From Henckelia pumila (taxonomy: Eukaryota > Streptophyta > Magnoliopsida > Lamiales > Gesneriaceae), in contig NC_133121.1 of assembly GCF_033568475.1 (NCBI RefSeq), forward strand, positions 56,705,905 through 56,769,904: a stretch of DNA of 64,000 bases. Reading direction: 5' to 3'. Both the position numbers and the translations under genes were made by a program. Positions within the stretch are counted from its first letter, which is position 1. Each line of letters begins with the position of its first letter. Positions 34,255 through 44,852 of this stretch are shown here, piece by piece. The notes beneath the pieces are model-generated. The model made no database searches. It saw nothing but the letters and a program-made list of their open reading frames with translations, and was not told the origin of the DNA.

Positions 34255-34496
34255 TCGAGTTTGGAGGCTCCGAAGTCAAGGTTCGGACAGTCCGAAGTCA
34301 GGGTTCGGACGATCCGAAGAGTGGTTCGGATGCTCCGAACGTGCTGCCGACAGTCGTCATGGATGACATCATCATGATGACATAAGCAATGACGTAATAT
34401 CGGGTTCGAACGACCCGAATCCCAGTTCGGACGACCCGAACGTGTTCAGACGACCCGAAGTCCAGTTCGAACGATCCGAACTCCGTCTATAAATAG
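34255..34496 (+). promoter_or_regulatory. Element F LTR palindromic box array and TATA box
   Basis: About eight copies of an interrupted palindrome of type TTCGGA-N3-TCCGAA (variants GGTTCGGACGATCCGAA, GTTCGAACGACCCGAA). They fall in two groups, 34255-34345 and 34405-34480, separated by a TGACG-containing stretch. The array ends directly at CTATAAATAGGGGG (TATA 34488-34495). The 3' LTR copy is at 56008-56248. The position just upstream of TATA suggests binding sites for a dimeric factor; no factor is identified. Confidence 0.65.
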
Positions 34497-34726
34497 GGGG
34501 TGCCGAGCTCATTTTTGAAGTGCACCAATCACCTCTTCTATCTCGATTCCTTAGCCTTCTAACTCAGATTTAGGTAATTCTAGGCGTCCCATCGGGAATC
34601 CGGAAGTGGCATAGCGATCCAGGCGTCGTAGCAAAGCTGTGGCCTAGTTTTGGGACACTCGACAGCAAAGGGATAACGACGGACGAAGGTATAGCTTTTG
34701 CTTCCTATAAATATTTAGGAGTATGC

Positions 34727-35713
34727 TGATGCAATCATGGATGGCTCGCATCTGATCAAGTGACTAAGGATCCGTTGGAGATACCACGAGCACCGGTTAC
34801 GAGAGGCCGAGCTCAGAAGTTTAAGGAAGCACTTCAATCTTTGTTGTTGAAGACACAAGAGGGCGTTGGATTTCTTGATATTCAATTTGGAGGAAGTTAT
34901 AATCTTATTGAGGTCAAAATAGGTCAAGAAAGTGAAGAAATTGAAGACCCTGCTCGAAGCCAAGGCGCTCCCGCACCCCAGACTCGCGCGCCCGCGCCAT
35001 TATTTTGCGAAGAAGAAGCGCGCCCGCGCCCGCGCCTCATGATCGCGCGCCCGTGCTTACGAATGCCAAATTGACGATGTTTTGCGAGCTCTCGGCGCGC
35101 CCGCGCCATTGTCTGTGCAACTTCGGCGCGCCCGCGCCTCTCTCTAGCGTGCCCGCGCCATGCCCTTTTACACGCACCAAAGGTGTTTGTGTATGTGTTC
35201 GGGATTTTTAATATTTTGGATTTACTTTGTTTATTTTAGGCCTTTTATTCCTACTAGGAAACTTTAGGAGATATTTTTGATATCTTTTTGATTTATTTTG
35301 CGTTATCTTTCAATATTTTGGGTTGTAATATAAATACTACAACATTCATATTTTTAATGATAACTAAGATTTTCAGATTATTTATTATTCAATACAAAAA
35401 TTCTCTTTAGAATTTTATCAAAGCTTTTGCTTTATCCAAAATCAAACTTATCAAAGTTTCATAGCTTTGTGGCGTTTGTCAATCGATTTTCAATTGGGTT
35501 GTCAAAGACAGGTTCCTTTGAAGGTCTAATTGAATTTTTGATTGTTTTCTATCGTGAATTCTCTGTTGCTAGTTACAGGTTCAACTAGAGGTGGAGATTC
35601 CAAAATCTGTTACTTGTTTCAAAGTCGGGACAACATTATTGAATTCTTTTGTTATCGAATTGAGGTGCGATTCGTTGAAATCGTGTTGCCTTTCATACAT
35701 AAGATTCATATCA
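34727..35713 (+). repeat. Element G 5' LTR
   Basis: 987 bp, TGATGCAATC...TTCATATCA. It contains a copy of the integrase-tail coding sequence (frame 34760-35074), a GC-rich block 34960-35165 with GCGCGCCCGCGCC units, and a TATA-like ATATAAATA at 35328-35336. The frame in this copy lies upstream of any start and is not expressed as such. Confidence 0.92.
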
Positions 35714-36273
35714 TTTGGTATCAAAGCAAGATTTTGACTCAAGTAAGTCGTATCCTTCTTTAATCTATATTCTTTCTTCGTTCTTCATTCTTCGTTCATC
35801 GTTCGTCGTTCTTCGTTCTTCATCTATATCATCTCAAATTTCTGTGTCATTCTTTCAAACTTGTTATCCAAGTCTCGTGTCTTGTGCTACAAGTTATAAA
35901 TTCAAAAAAAAAAAAAAAGATTTGAAATCGGTCAAAAAAAATAAAAAAAAAGTTAGAGATCGAAAAAGCTTAAAAAAAAAAAATAGAAGAAGCAAGATAA
36001 CTTGTGGGCAATTTTCGTTCTTGTTCATCCTTGGGTGCAAGTTAAAATTCGAGCATCCATAAATTTCTTCTTCTTGTTTTTTTTGTCGATCTTCGAGAGT
36101 CGATCTTCAAGCGTCTAAAAGTTGTGAACTTGAGAGTTTGATTCACTTTTACACAAAGCAAAAGCCTACATAAATTGAGTGGAAAGAAAAAGAGTGTTGG
36201 AGTGATTCGTTTGGAGTGATCTGTGAGAACTTGTGTGAGGAATTTTACTACTAACCTTTTTCTTGCAGGTACC
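35714..36273 (+). other. Element G primer site and leader
   Basis: The primer site TGGTATCAAAGCA (35716-35728) is of tRNA-Met type. Then comes a run of TTCGTTCTTC-type repeats at about 35773-35825, A-rich tracts, and no gene up to the gag ATG at 36274. Confidence 0.75.
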
Positions 36274-36970
36274 ATGAATCCTAATAAAGATTCTAGTGAA
36301 AGTGTGAACCAAGGAATTTTCAAGGTTCAAATGGATGCGTTGATGGGTCAATTTACTAGGGTGATGAGGTCGGAGTTGGAAACTCTTCATGAGCAGATGA
36401 GTAGATGGGAGGAGAGTAGTGGTAGTGGAAAAAAAATTAAAGATAGGAGGGGGAATAATTTTGAAGGAGATGAGGAGAGTTTTGATGAGAATTGGGATGG
36501 AGAGAGAAGAGTACATGGGGGTAGACATAGGCGAGAAGCAGTACGAGGAAAACATACGGAGTGCAGTAAGGAGGATGGAAATATTAGTAGTATTAAGATG
36601 AAAATTCCAGCGTTTCATGGAAAGTCTGACCCGGAGGCGTATTTGGAATGGGAGAAGCGTGTGGAGTTTGTGTTTGATTGCCATCACTATTCTGACCTTA
36701 AGAAAGTGAGGTTGGCAGTGGTTGAGTTTGTAGACTATGCGTTAATCTGGTGGGATCAATTAGTGACCACTAGAAGAAGGTGTGGAGAGCCGCCTATTGA
36801 GACATGGGAGGAGATGAAGCATGTCATGAAGAAGCGGTTTGTGCCTAACTATTATTATCGTGACATGTACAGGCGATTACAAACTCTGAAGCAAGGTCCA
36901 AGAAGCGTGGAGGATTACTACAATGAGTTGGAAACCACGATAATCCGGGCCAACATTGAGGAGGATAATG
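36274..36970 (+). pseudogene. Element G gag, truncated
   Basis: ATG at 36274, MNPNKDSSESVNQ. The Gag domain appears as KIPAFHGKSDPEAYLEWEKRVE, ALIWWDQLVTTRRR, WEEMKHVMKKRFVPNYY and GPRSVEDYYNELE. It ends at the residues IEEDNEA, where the family normally continues with the rest of Gag and a CCHC knuckle. The sequence instead jumps to the integrase finger, marking a large internal deletion. The frame itself is unbroken to that junction. Confidence 0.88.
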
Positions 36971-38287
36971 AAGCATGATGTTGAGAAAATTTGTGAAAGA
37001 TGTGTGACTTGTAAGAAAGAAAAGTCTAGACAACATCCACATGGTTTGTATACTCCACTTCCCGTTCCTAGTGAACCGTGGGTAGACATCTCTATGGATT
37101 TTGTTTTAGGACTACCGAGGTCTAAGAAGGGGAGGGATTCAATTTTTGTTGTGGTTGATATATTTTTTAAGATGGCTCATTTTATTGCTTGTCATAAATC
37201 TGATGATGCTTCTCATGTTGCTGAATTGTTCTTTAATGAAATTGTTAGATTGCATGGCATGCCTATGAGTATTGTGTCTGATAGAGATACTCGTTTCTTG
37301 AGCTACTTTTGAAAAACATTATGGTGCAAACTGGGTACTAAACTACTGTTTTCGACTACATGTCATCCTCAAACGGATGGTCAAACTGAAGTTGTTAATA
37401 GAACGTTAGGAACTTTGTTGCGTGCTATAATTAAAAAGAATTTGAAGAGTTGGGAAGAATGTTTTCCATTTGTTGAGTTTGCATATAATCGTAGTGTGCA
37501 TTCTACTACAAATTTTTCACCCTTTGAAATTGTGTATGGTTTTAATCCTTTAACCCCGGTTGGATTTGGTGTCTTTTCCTATGAGTGAAAGGGTTAACAT
37601 GGATGGTAAGAAAAAGACGGAATTTGTGAGAAATTTGCATGAAAAGTGAAGGCGAACATTGAGAAAAAGAATTTGCAGTATACAAAGCAAGCAAATAAGG
37701 GAAAGAAGAGAGTTGTGTTTGAACCAGGAGATTGGGTGTGGTTGCATTTGAGGAAAGAGCGGTTTCCTGAAAAACGGCGCTCAAAGCTTCTACCTAGAGG
37801 CGATGGACCGTTTCAAGTATTGGAGCGCATCAACGACAACGCTTACAAATTAGATTTGCCAGGTGAGTATAATGTCAGTGCTACTTTTAATGTTTCTGAT
37901 TTATCTCCGTTTGATGTAGGTGATGATCAAGATTTGAGGACAAATCCTTTTCAAGAAGGGAAGGATGATGCGATCATGGATGGCTCGCATGCTGATCAAG
38001 TGACTAAGGATCCGTTGGAGATACCACGAGGACCGGTTACGAGAGGCCGAGCTCAGAAGTTTAAGGAAGCACTTCAATCTTTGTTGTTGAAGACACAAGA
38101 GGGCGTTGGATTTCTTGATATTCAATTTGGAGGAAGTTATAATCTTATTGAGGTCAAAAGAGGTCAAGAAAGTGAAGAAATTGAAGACCCTGCTCGAAGC
38201 CAAGGCGCGCTCGTGCCCCAGACTCGCGCGCCCGCACCATTATTTTGCGAAGAAGAAGCGCGCCCGCGCTTACGAATTCCAAATTGA
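36971..38287 (+). pseudogene. Element G integrase, tail runs into the 3' LTR
   Basis: Begins with the CC half of the zinc finger ([11 protein letters not shown]). The core has Asp in [10 protein letters not shown], Asp in VSDRDTRF and Glu in [17 protein letters not shown] at 37309-37311 replaces TGG. Shifts occur near 37560 and 37647. The C-terminal region FEPGDWVWLHLRKERFP...GPFQVLERINDNAYKLDLPGEY is followed by NVSDLSPFDVGDD. The frame then crosses the LTR start at 37966 and continues for about 107 residues (GPVTRGRAQKFKEALQSLL) to 38287. The polypurine tract AAGAAGGGAAGGA (37953-37965) therefore lies inside coding sequence. Confidence 0.85.
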
Positions 38288-38648
38288 CGATGTTTTGTGA
38301 GCTTTCGGCGCGCCCGCGCTACCTTATCGCGCGGCCGCGCCATTGTCTGCGCAACTTCGGCGCGCCCGCGCCTCTCTCTAGCGCGCCCGCTCCATGCCCT
38401 TTTACATGCACCGAAGGTGTATGTGTGTGTGTTCGGGATTTTTAATATTTTGGATTTACTTTGTTTATTTTAGGCCTTTTATTCCTACTAGGAAACTTTA
38501 GGAGATATCTTTGATATCTTTTTTATTTATTTTGCGTTATCTTTCAATATTTTGGGTTGTAATATAAATAATACAACATTCATATTTTTAATGATAACTA
38601 AGATTTTCAGATTATTGATTATTCAATACAAAAATCCTCTTTAGAATT

Positions 38649-40087
38649 TGTTGTGATATTTCCTCGCAAGCGTACGAGTGTCAAGTTTTAGTATAGTGAA
38701 AGAGAGAGTGTCGATCCCACAGGGAGTAAAATGAAAATATTCAATACTTGTAATTAAAATAGTCTTAATTTTATCTAGAAAATCAAACTTCAAGAGTTTT
38801 GCAGAATAAATAAAATAAATAAATAGAAATTATTCAGCCCACACACACACAAATTTTGAGGAATTATCAATCAGAGAAAAATAGTCCAGAGGTTTTGATT
38901 TCACTTGGTCTCGACAATATTCAATCCTAATTAATCTATTTTATTAATTTCCTTCGATTAATAACCAAAAACACTTAGATTATTCTATTCCCCTCTCCCG
39001 AGCAACATATAGAGTGTATCAACTTACAATTCGATTTCAATATCCCTATTAGAAATTGAGATGTAGTGATATGTGTAAAATGATGTTCCTTAAAGGTTCT
39101 ATTAAAGCTATATACTCTCCCGAGCTATATAAACAATTAACAGTGTAGTTCTTATTGATCCTACTCAAAATCCCCTCTCCCGAGCAATGATTCTAAATAA
39201 ATATAACAACTCAATTTATGGCCAATAAATTAAGAAAACATTCAATTCTAGAAACACAATTAATCTATAGAAATTCAATTCATTAAAATCAAAGATTCAT
39301 GAATATGTCTCAACCAAGCTACGTCAACCTCTAGACCAGAAAAGTTTAGTTCATGCTTGAATTCAATAAAAACCACATCATGTTTAATATCTCAAACATA
39401 ATTCAACAATCAAAATAAAATAAAAAGAAGAAACAAAGCCGTAGTCTTTCTTCCGTGTCCGGTCGAAAAGTCTTTGTCTTCGTTCCAAGCAATCTTCAGT
39501 TTTTCAACTCAAAAAACTCACAGAATTGCTCTCTCGAATATTGTGTGTATTGGTGGCTGATCAATACCTCCTATGACTCCGAAAAATCCCTTAAATATGA
39601 CCTAACAATCGTCCAAAAAAATACCATAGATATCCCCTAAGTTTCCATAAAAAATCGGACTCTAAAATTCCAAACAGACGACATGTCGGGCGCGCCGAAA
39701 ACAGGGCGGGCACCCTCTCAACTCGCAAAACATGCTTTTAAAAATTCCTCAACGGCGCGGGCGCGCCTAGTGTCAGAGCGGGCGCGCTCCCAGCTCGACT
39801 CTTTATCTCGAATTCTTTATTAACAGCGCGGGCGCGCCTAAGGATAGGGCGGGCGCGCCTAAGGATAGGGCGGGCGCGCCTCTTGCTCGAACTCAGCCAT
39901 TTTTCTTCACTTTTCCAACTCTTGAATTTCAACTTCCATCTTGTAAGCTTATTTCCACTTGAACACATCAAAATCCATAACTTCCTACAAACACAAAAAC
40001 AACAACAATTTCACGCAATATCTACCAATAAATTCCAAAAGTCAAGTAAAACCATATACAAATTAAGTGCACAAAATGCACTTATCA
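38649..40087 (-). repeat. Element H 3' LTR
   Basis: 1439 bp, the partner of 49201-50624. It has one extra unit of about 22 bp (AAGGATAGGGCGGGCGCGCC) in its GC-rich block (39680-39885). Confidence 0.94.
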
Positions 40088-40127
40088 AATTCCCCCAAAC
40101 TTGAACTTTTGTTCATCTCGAGCAAAA
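40088..40127 (-). other. Element H 3' polypurine tract and stem-loop
   Basis: Minus strand: TTTTGCTC/GAACAAAA stem with one mismatch (40107-40127), then AAGTTTGGGGGAATT directly before the LTR. Confidence 0.8.
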
Positions 40128-40483
40128 CTAACTCAAACTCCACTCAATTGCAAGAACAATAACCATCAAGAATGATTATGGATTAATGACCTCAGTATGG
40201 AATTTCAAAATAATTTAAATCCAATCATCTCTGCCCTACTAACACTTGAAAAGTAAGATGTCCAGAAAAGTAATTCAACCTCATAAACTCATAAACTCCG
40301 CAACTCACGTTTCAAAATACCCTTCTCTTAACTCAATTCAAACATTCACAAATCATGAGGACTTTCATGGTAAAACAGGATCAAATTCAAGGATATATCA
40401 TCACAACCACACTCAATTGGTTTAATTCAAAGAACATAGTGTGTGCGTGTTTCGATCAAGAATTTATAATCATTTAAGTTTCA

Positions 40484-40558
40484 ATCAACAGTCCATAGGC
40501 TAAATTCTCGCAACCCCTCTCCACTAGTATATTGGGCAACTGTGACTCGGTCAATAGG
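40484..40558 (-). other. 75-nt conserved non-coding block, copy in H
   Basis: The complement matches 32170-32244 of A at 71 of 75 positions by eye. Three of the four differences are T/C changes. Confidence 0.75.
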
Positions 40559-41663
40559 ACTTAATAAGCTTATAATGCAAGGCCTGGCTCATGGCTACAA
40601 ATGAAGGAAAAGAATTCAAATAAGGAGTAATTCACATTTATGCTCAAACTCAATTCTAATTTTGACTCCTTTCATTCACAATTTTACACTTATTTCACTT
40701 CATTGATTTTTCAATTTTTCTCACAACTTCTTTCAACTCTCTTTTACAACTTTTCCAACCACTCATTTTTTTTTCTTATACTACCTCTTTTCATCTTTTC
40801 AATTCATCCACCACACCATTCCATTTTTCACAAATAAAGCTAGGAGCATATAACATTTTAGCATTCAAATTACTCCATTAAAGGTAGGAAATAGTGTATA
40901 AGCTATTCAGGTAGTCAATGTAAGACCTTAAAATAATGACGAATGGGGGTTTAATCACACTTTTACACGCATACCATTCGATTTTCAATCAAACTCAAAC
41001 AAGGTACTAGGGATAACATATATAATAGGTAGCTTGAAAGGCTCAAACGAATTCAGAAAAATCGCCTAAATCATTCCTAATCACAGTTTTGCCCGTATTT
41101 TGCCTCAAGGGGTGTCCGAACTAGTTCTAGACAAGTCTCAATCCACGATTAAATCATACAAATCTCAGTCAGTGCAGAAAGGAATAATCATCAGTAGTAA
41201 ACGATGATTTTCACAAGTAGTTTCAGAATTATCGTACCTCTAAGTACAAATATGCGTGTAAGCTCAAATGGGCAACTAAGGATACACTGATTCAATCAAA
41301 TTCAAGGCCCAAAAAAACATCCAAACAATGCCTCAATCATTTTTATGTTTGTTTGTCTCAAGATTCAGATTCAAGCAAAATCACAGAATATATAGGAGTT
41401 CAATTGTTCACTTGGTTCCATTTATTTCAAAATTTTGTCAGCTAGGCAGGTAGTTATGGACTTCAGTTACAAAACAAAAATTAACATCATTGGTCATCAA
41501 TCCATATCAACACAACTACATAAATTTCTCAAAAAAATTTCAAATGCATCCACACACCAACACAACACAAATCCTAAGAACCAAACAACTAAAATAAAAA
41601 AAAAACAAAACAAAACCAAAAGCAACTAAATAAAGAAACAATAAAAGTCAGAATTGACACAAC

Positions 41664-41700
41664 TCCCCCAAACTTAGTACATTCGTTGTCCTCAAGGAAT
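41664..41700 (-). other. Element H internal stem-loop plus polypurine tract
   Basis: Minus strand: ATTCCTTG/CAACGAAT stem of 8 bp with one mismatch and loop AGGA (41681-41700), then AAGTTTGGGGGAG. Confidence 0.7.
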
Positions 41701-41813
41701 TAAAACAAGAAAGAATAAAGGACATGTACCACAAACGACGACCGTCAGTGGTCGTCGCCATCATCAGTAGCATCATCATGGGACGGATCAGAAGGGCCAA
41801 AAGTGGGCGGCCA

Positions 41814-42908
41814 CTATGGATACAGAGGAAATGGATGAGCCGAACTAGCAGCCTGTGGAAACTGATGTCTCAAAGCATCTGTAAAATCCATCATGTAGTC
41901 CATAAAGACACCAGTAGTTTGCTGAAATGTCCGAAACTCTTGACGGTGTGCTCTCAATTCATCCTCCAGAATAACAACACGATCGGGCGCAACAGGGGGT
42001 GCTTGAGGTCGGGGTGCAGGGCCGCTTCGTGCACCTGCTCGCTCATTAAAATCTCGCCTCTCAGCACGAGTTCGGTGCTCAGAAGCCGGTATCATGCGAA
42101 AAGGAGTATGACAAGCAATAGGAGCAGTAGCTTTCAACAATTCTTCATTTTGGCCCCACTCAACTCCAGCCGCTTCACAAAGATCAGTGATAAGTGCAGG
42201 CAAAGCAAACCCGCCAATTGTCTTACCTGCCGCCACACCCTGAATAGTTGCTTGACAAATCTGTCCCAAGTCGATTGCTTTGCCCTCCAAAATACAATAA
42301 ACAAGAATCGCTCGTTCTCGTGTCACCTCATGCTCGTGGTCAGTCGGTTTAAGACGAGCACACACAAAGTTGTACCATAGCTTAGCATCAGGAATTAGCT
42401 CGGTCTTCTTCAACTTAGAAGGCTGATGATCACGGCCCATGCGCCATTCCGCACCCGGAACACAAATACGGCTCAGAATCGCCGCGTAATCCACTTCATT
42501 CGCTCGGTACTCCGCATACTCATCGTGAAATACTGGTGGAAGGTTGTACAAGGTGTTAATAGTGTGAGCATCAAAAGGCACCAGCTGGCCTCGGACAAGC
42601 ACTTTCAACTGCATGTGCTTTACTTTCAAGTTCGCATAAAATTCACGAACGACTGGGACGACTGCATCCTGAGGTGGCTTAACAAAATTTAACCATTGAC
42701 GCCCATTCACAGCCCTACCAATTGTATGCAAAAACTCATCGTTCCCAAACCCCAATGTCGTGTCAAACCCACGCTCCGGTAATATCGTTTTGCCTAGACA
42801 ATTTTGATAATGCTGTTCGGCACTCTCATTCCAGAAACGCTGCGGCTCATGCTCCGGATTAGCATGAGAAGAGGATGCAACAGATTTTTGTTTCTTTTTT
42901 GGTGCCAT
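41814..42908 (-). CDS. Element H env-like (third) ORF, intact
   Basis: 364 residues from the ATG at 42908 with no interruption. It is homologous to the third ORF of A: VVREFYANL, RGQLVPFDAHTINTLY, and LWYNFVCARLKP followed by RERAILVYCIL and LGQIC. The N-terminus MAPKKKQKS is a nuclear-localisation-like basic stretch. The C-terminal part is Pro/Arg-rich with a heptad-like segment (VVILEDELRAHRQEFRTF). There is no signal peptide or membrane helix. It remains open while gag-pol of H has five stops. Function unknown; called env-like only because of its place after integrase. Confidence 0.85.
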   Translation of the reverse strand: MAPKKKQKSVASSSHANPEHEPQRFWNESAEQHYQNCLGKTILPERGFDTTLGFGNDEFLHTIGRAVNGRQWLNFVKPPQDAVVPVVREFYANLKVKHMQLKVLVRGQLVPFDAHTINTLYNLPPVFHDEYAEYRANEVDYAAILSRICVPGAEWRMGRDHQPSKLKKTELIPDAKLWYNFVCARLKPTDHEHEVTRERAILVYCILEGKAIDLGQICQATIQGVAAGKTIGGFALPALITDLCEAAGVEWGQNEELLKATAPIACHTPFRMIPASEHRTRAERRDFNERAGARSGPAPRPQAPPVAPDRVVILEDELRAHRQEFRTFQQTTGVFMDYMMDFTDALRHQFPQAASSAHPFPLYP

Positions 42909-43847
42909 GAATCAAACACGTAGTAGGCACCACACGTCACGCACAAATAACCAATTTACCACAATCACTACCTCCCCAAACTTAAATATAATCCACAATC
43001 CACACACAACAACAACCACTTCCGCAACAATCCAATAGAATTCACACTTCAAAGATCGATTAATCAATTAATAGTTCAAGACCCACGAATCGCACGAGTA
43101 GAATTAGCGAAATACGCACCACCCAAAACAATTGTAGAAGTACCAAAAGAATGAATTACTCCATATGAGTCCGAGAAGAGTAGATAATCAAAAGCATCCC
43201 CAATCTACAATCCTCCAAAAATTAGAATAGGCGTGCCCCGAATAAAAGTGGTATGACCGTCCCGCGTCAAAGAGAGGATGAAAGAAATTAGATTGTGGGG
43301 GATTTGGAGATGATGAGATACACTAGCCGATTATAACAAGAAAAGAGGGGAAGAATTCGTGAAGAGGAAAGTGGACAAGAAATTAGGGAAAAGATTTGGG
43401 AGAAAGGAAAGAAAATAGTAGGTTAAATAGAAGAGATCGATGACGGGGCGGGCGTGCCTCTATCTCGTTTTGTGAAATAGCAGGGCCGGGGCGGGCGCGC
43501 TGAAGACGGGTCGGGCGCGCCTACGTCTCGAAATTTTTTTCAAAAATAAGGTATAGTGACGGCGCGGGCGCGCCTTGAGCTCGAAAAAAAATCACAAAAT
43601 CATTGCAGGAGAGGCGCGGGTGCGCCTAAGATCAGAGCGGGCGCGCCTTCACCTCGAGATTGGCATCCAAAATACTGAAAAATCAAAGAAAAAAAAAACA
43701 AATTAATTCCAAAACAACAAAATTAACAGTAAAAACTAAAGAACAAAAATTAAAACGAGAAAGCAAAGACAAAAACTAAAAAAAAAAATTGGGTTGCCTC
43801 CCAAAAAGCGCTTGTTTTAAAGTCATCAGCCCGACGTGCGCCAGTCT
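42909..43847 (-). other. Element H spacer between integrase and env-like ORF
   Basis: No gene. Directly after pol comes a block with AGCGCTTTTTGGGAGGCAAC (43794-43813 on the minus strand), shared with E. Four GC-rich units (43441-43640), each starting CGAG and holding GGCGCGCCCG, match the GC block of the H LTR. They are followed by TATTTAA near 43424-43430, a pyrimidine-rich leader (43265-43440) and a polypurine-like AAGTTTGGGGAGG (42965-42977), about 55 bases before the env-like ATG. Confidence 0.7.
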
Positions 43848-44852
43848 TTAGTTGGGATCATTAAGCAATGCGCTGGATGCGGGTGGTACTTCATTGCCAA
43901 AGTAGTGCTTGACTCTCTGCCCATTGACCTTGAAAACTCTTCCATCTGTACATCGCAATTCAATGGCACCATGTGGATAAACAGTCTCAACGAGAAACGG
44001 CCCTGACCATCGCGATTTCAACTTTCCTGGAAATAATTTCAACCGAGAGTTAAATAGCAAAACTCTCTGACCCTTTTTGAATTCCCTATGCACAATGACT
44101 TTATCATGCCACTTCTTTGTTTTCTCTTTGTAGATCTTGGCATTCTCATATGCTTCACTCCGGAATTCATCCAATTCATTCAACTGTAGTTTCCGCAACT
44201 CTCCGAATGCTTCGAGATCCATGTTTAGCTTCTTGATAGCCCAAAACGCCTTGTTCTCCAACTCCAACGGTAAATGACATGCCTTACCAAAAACCAGCCT
44301 GTAGGGAGACATCCCAATGGGTGTTTTGAATGCAGTGCGGTAGGCCCAAATGGCGTCATCTAGCTTGATTGCCCAATCTTTCCGATTTGTCTTAACCTTT
44401 TTCTCCAAGATTTGCTTGATTTCCCGGTTAGAGATCTCCGCCTGGCCATTGGTTTGAGGATGGTATGCGCACGCCACCTTATGCCTGACACCATACTTCG
44501 TGAGCAAGGTATTAAAAATCTTATTGCAGAAATGCGTACCTTCATCACTGATTATTGCTCGTGGAGTTCCAAACCGCGTGAAGATATTCTTTTGCAAAAA
44601 TTTAACTACAACACGAGCGTCATTAGTCGAGGTGGCAATGGCTTCCACCCATTTCGAAACGTAATCAACTTCTAACAAAATATAAGTGTACCCAAAAGAA
44701 GGGGGAAAGGGACCCATAAAATCAATACCCCACACATCAAATAATTCTACTTCTAAAATATTTGTGAGAGGTAATTCATGCCTTCTTGAAATATTTCCCG
44801 TTCTTTGACACTTATCACATGATTTCACCAAGGTATAACTATCTTTAAACAA
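43848..44852 (-). pseudogene. Element H integrase core and C-terminus, open
   Basis: 334 residues in frame with pol. It holds the CC half of the zinc finger (CDKCQRTGN), then Asp in [11 protein letters not shown], Asp in ISDEGTHF and Glu in [14 protein letters not shown]. The conserved tail has [21 protein letters not shown] and [13 protein letters not shown], ending at TAA 43848. This part has no internal stop and is a good reference for the shifted C-terminus of the A integrase. It is listed as a pseudogene because the polyprotein upstream is broken. Confidence 0.9.

Larger units (their letters stand above)
40088..41813 (-). other. Element H 3' non-coding region
   Basis: 1.7 kb without a supported gene, homologous on the minus strand to 30961-32644 of A. 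It contains an internal stem-loop plus polypurine tract (41664-41700), the 75-nt conserved block (40484-40558), a purine-rich stretch on the minus strand (40640-40830) and the final stem-loop plus polypurine tract (40088-40127). Small frames here are chance. Confidence 0.8.

Noticed and set aside
34255-34480. Heat-shock elements in the F LTR
   Set aside because: The boxes contain TTC and GAA but not the alternating nGAAnnTTCn spacing required.
37646-38287. G integrase tail as a separate gene
   Set aside because: It continues the integrase family sequence after small frameshifts; the apparent start is an internal GTG.
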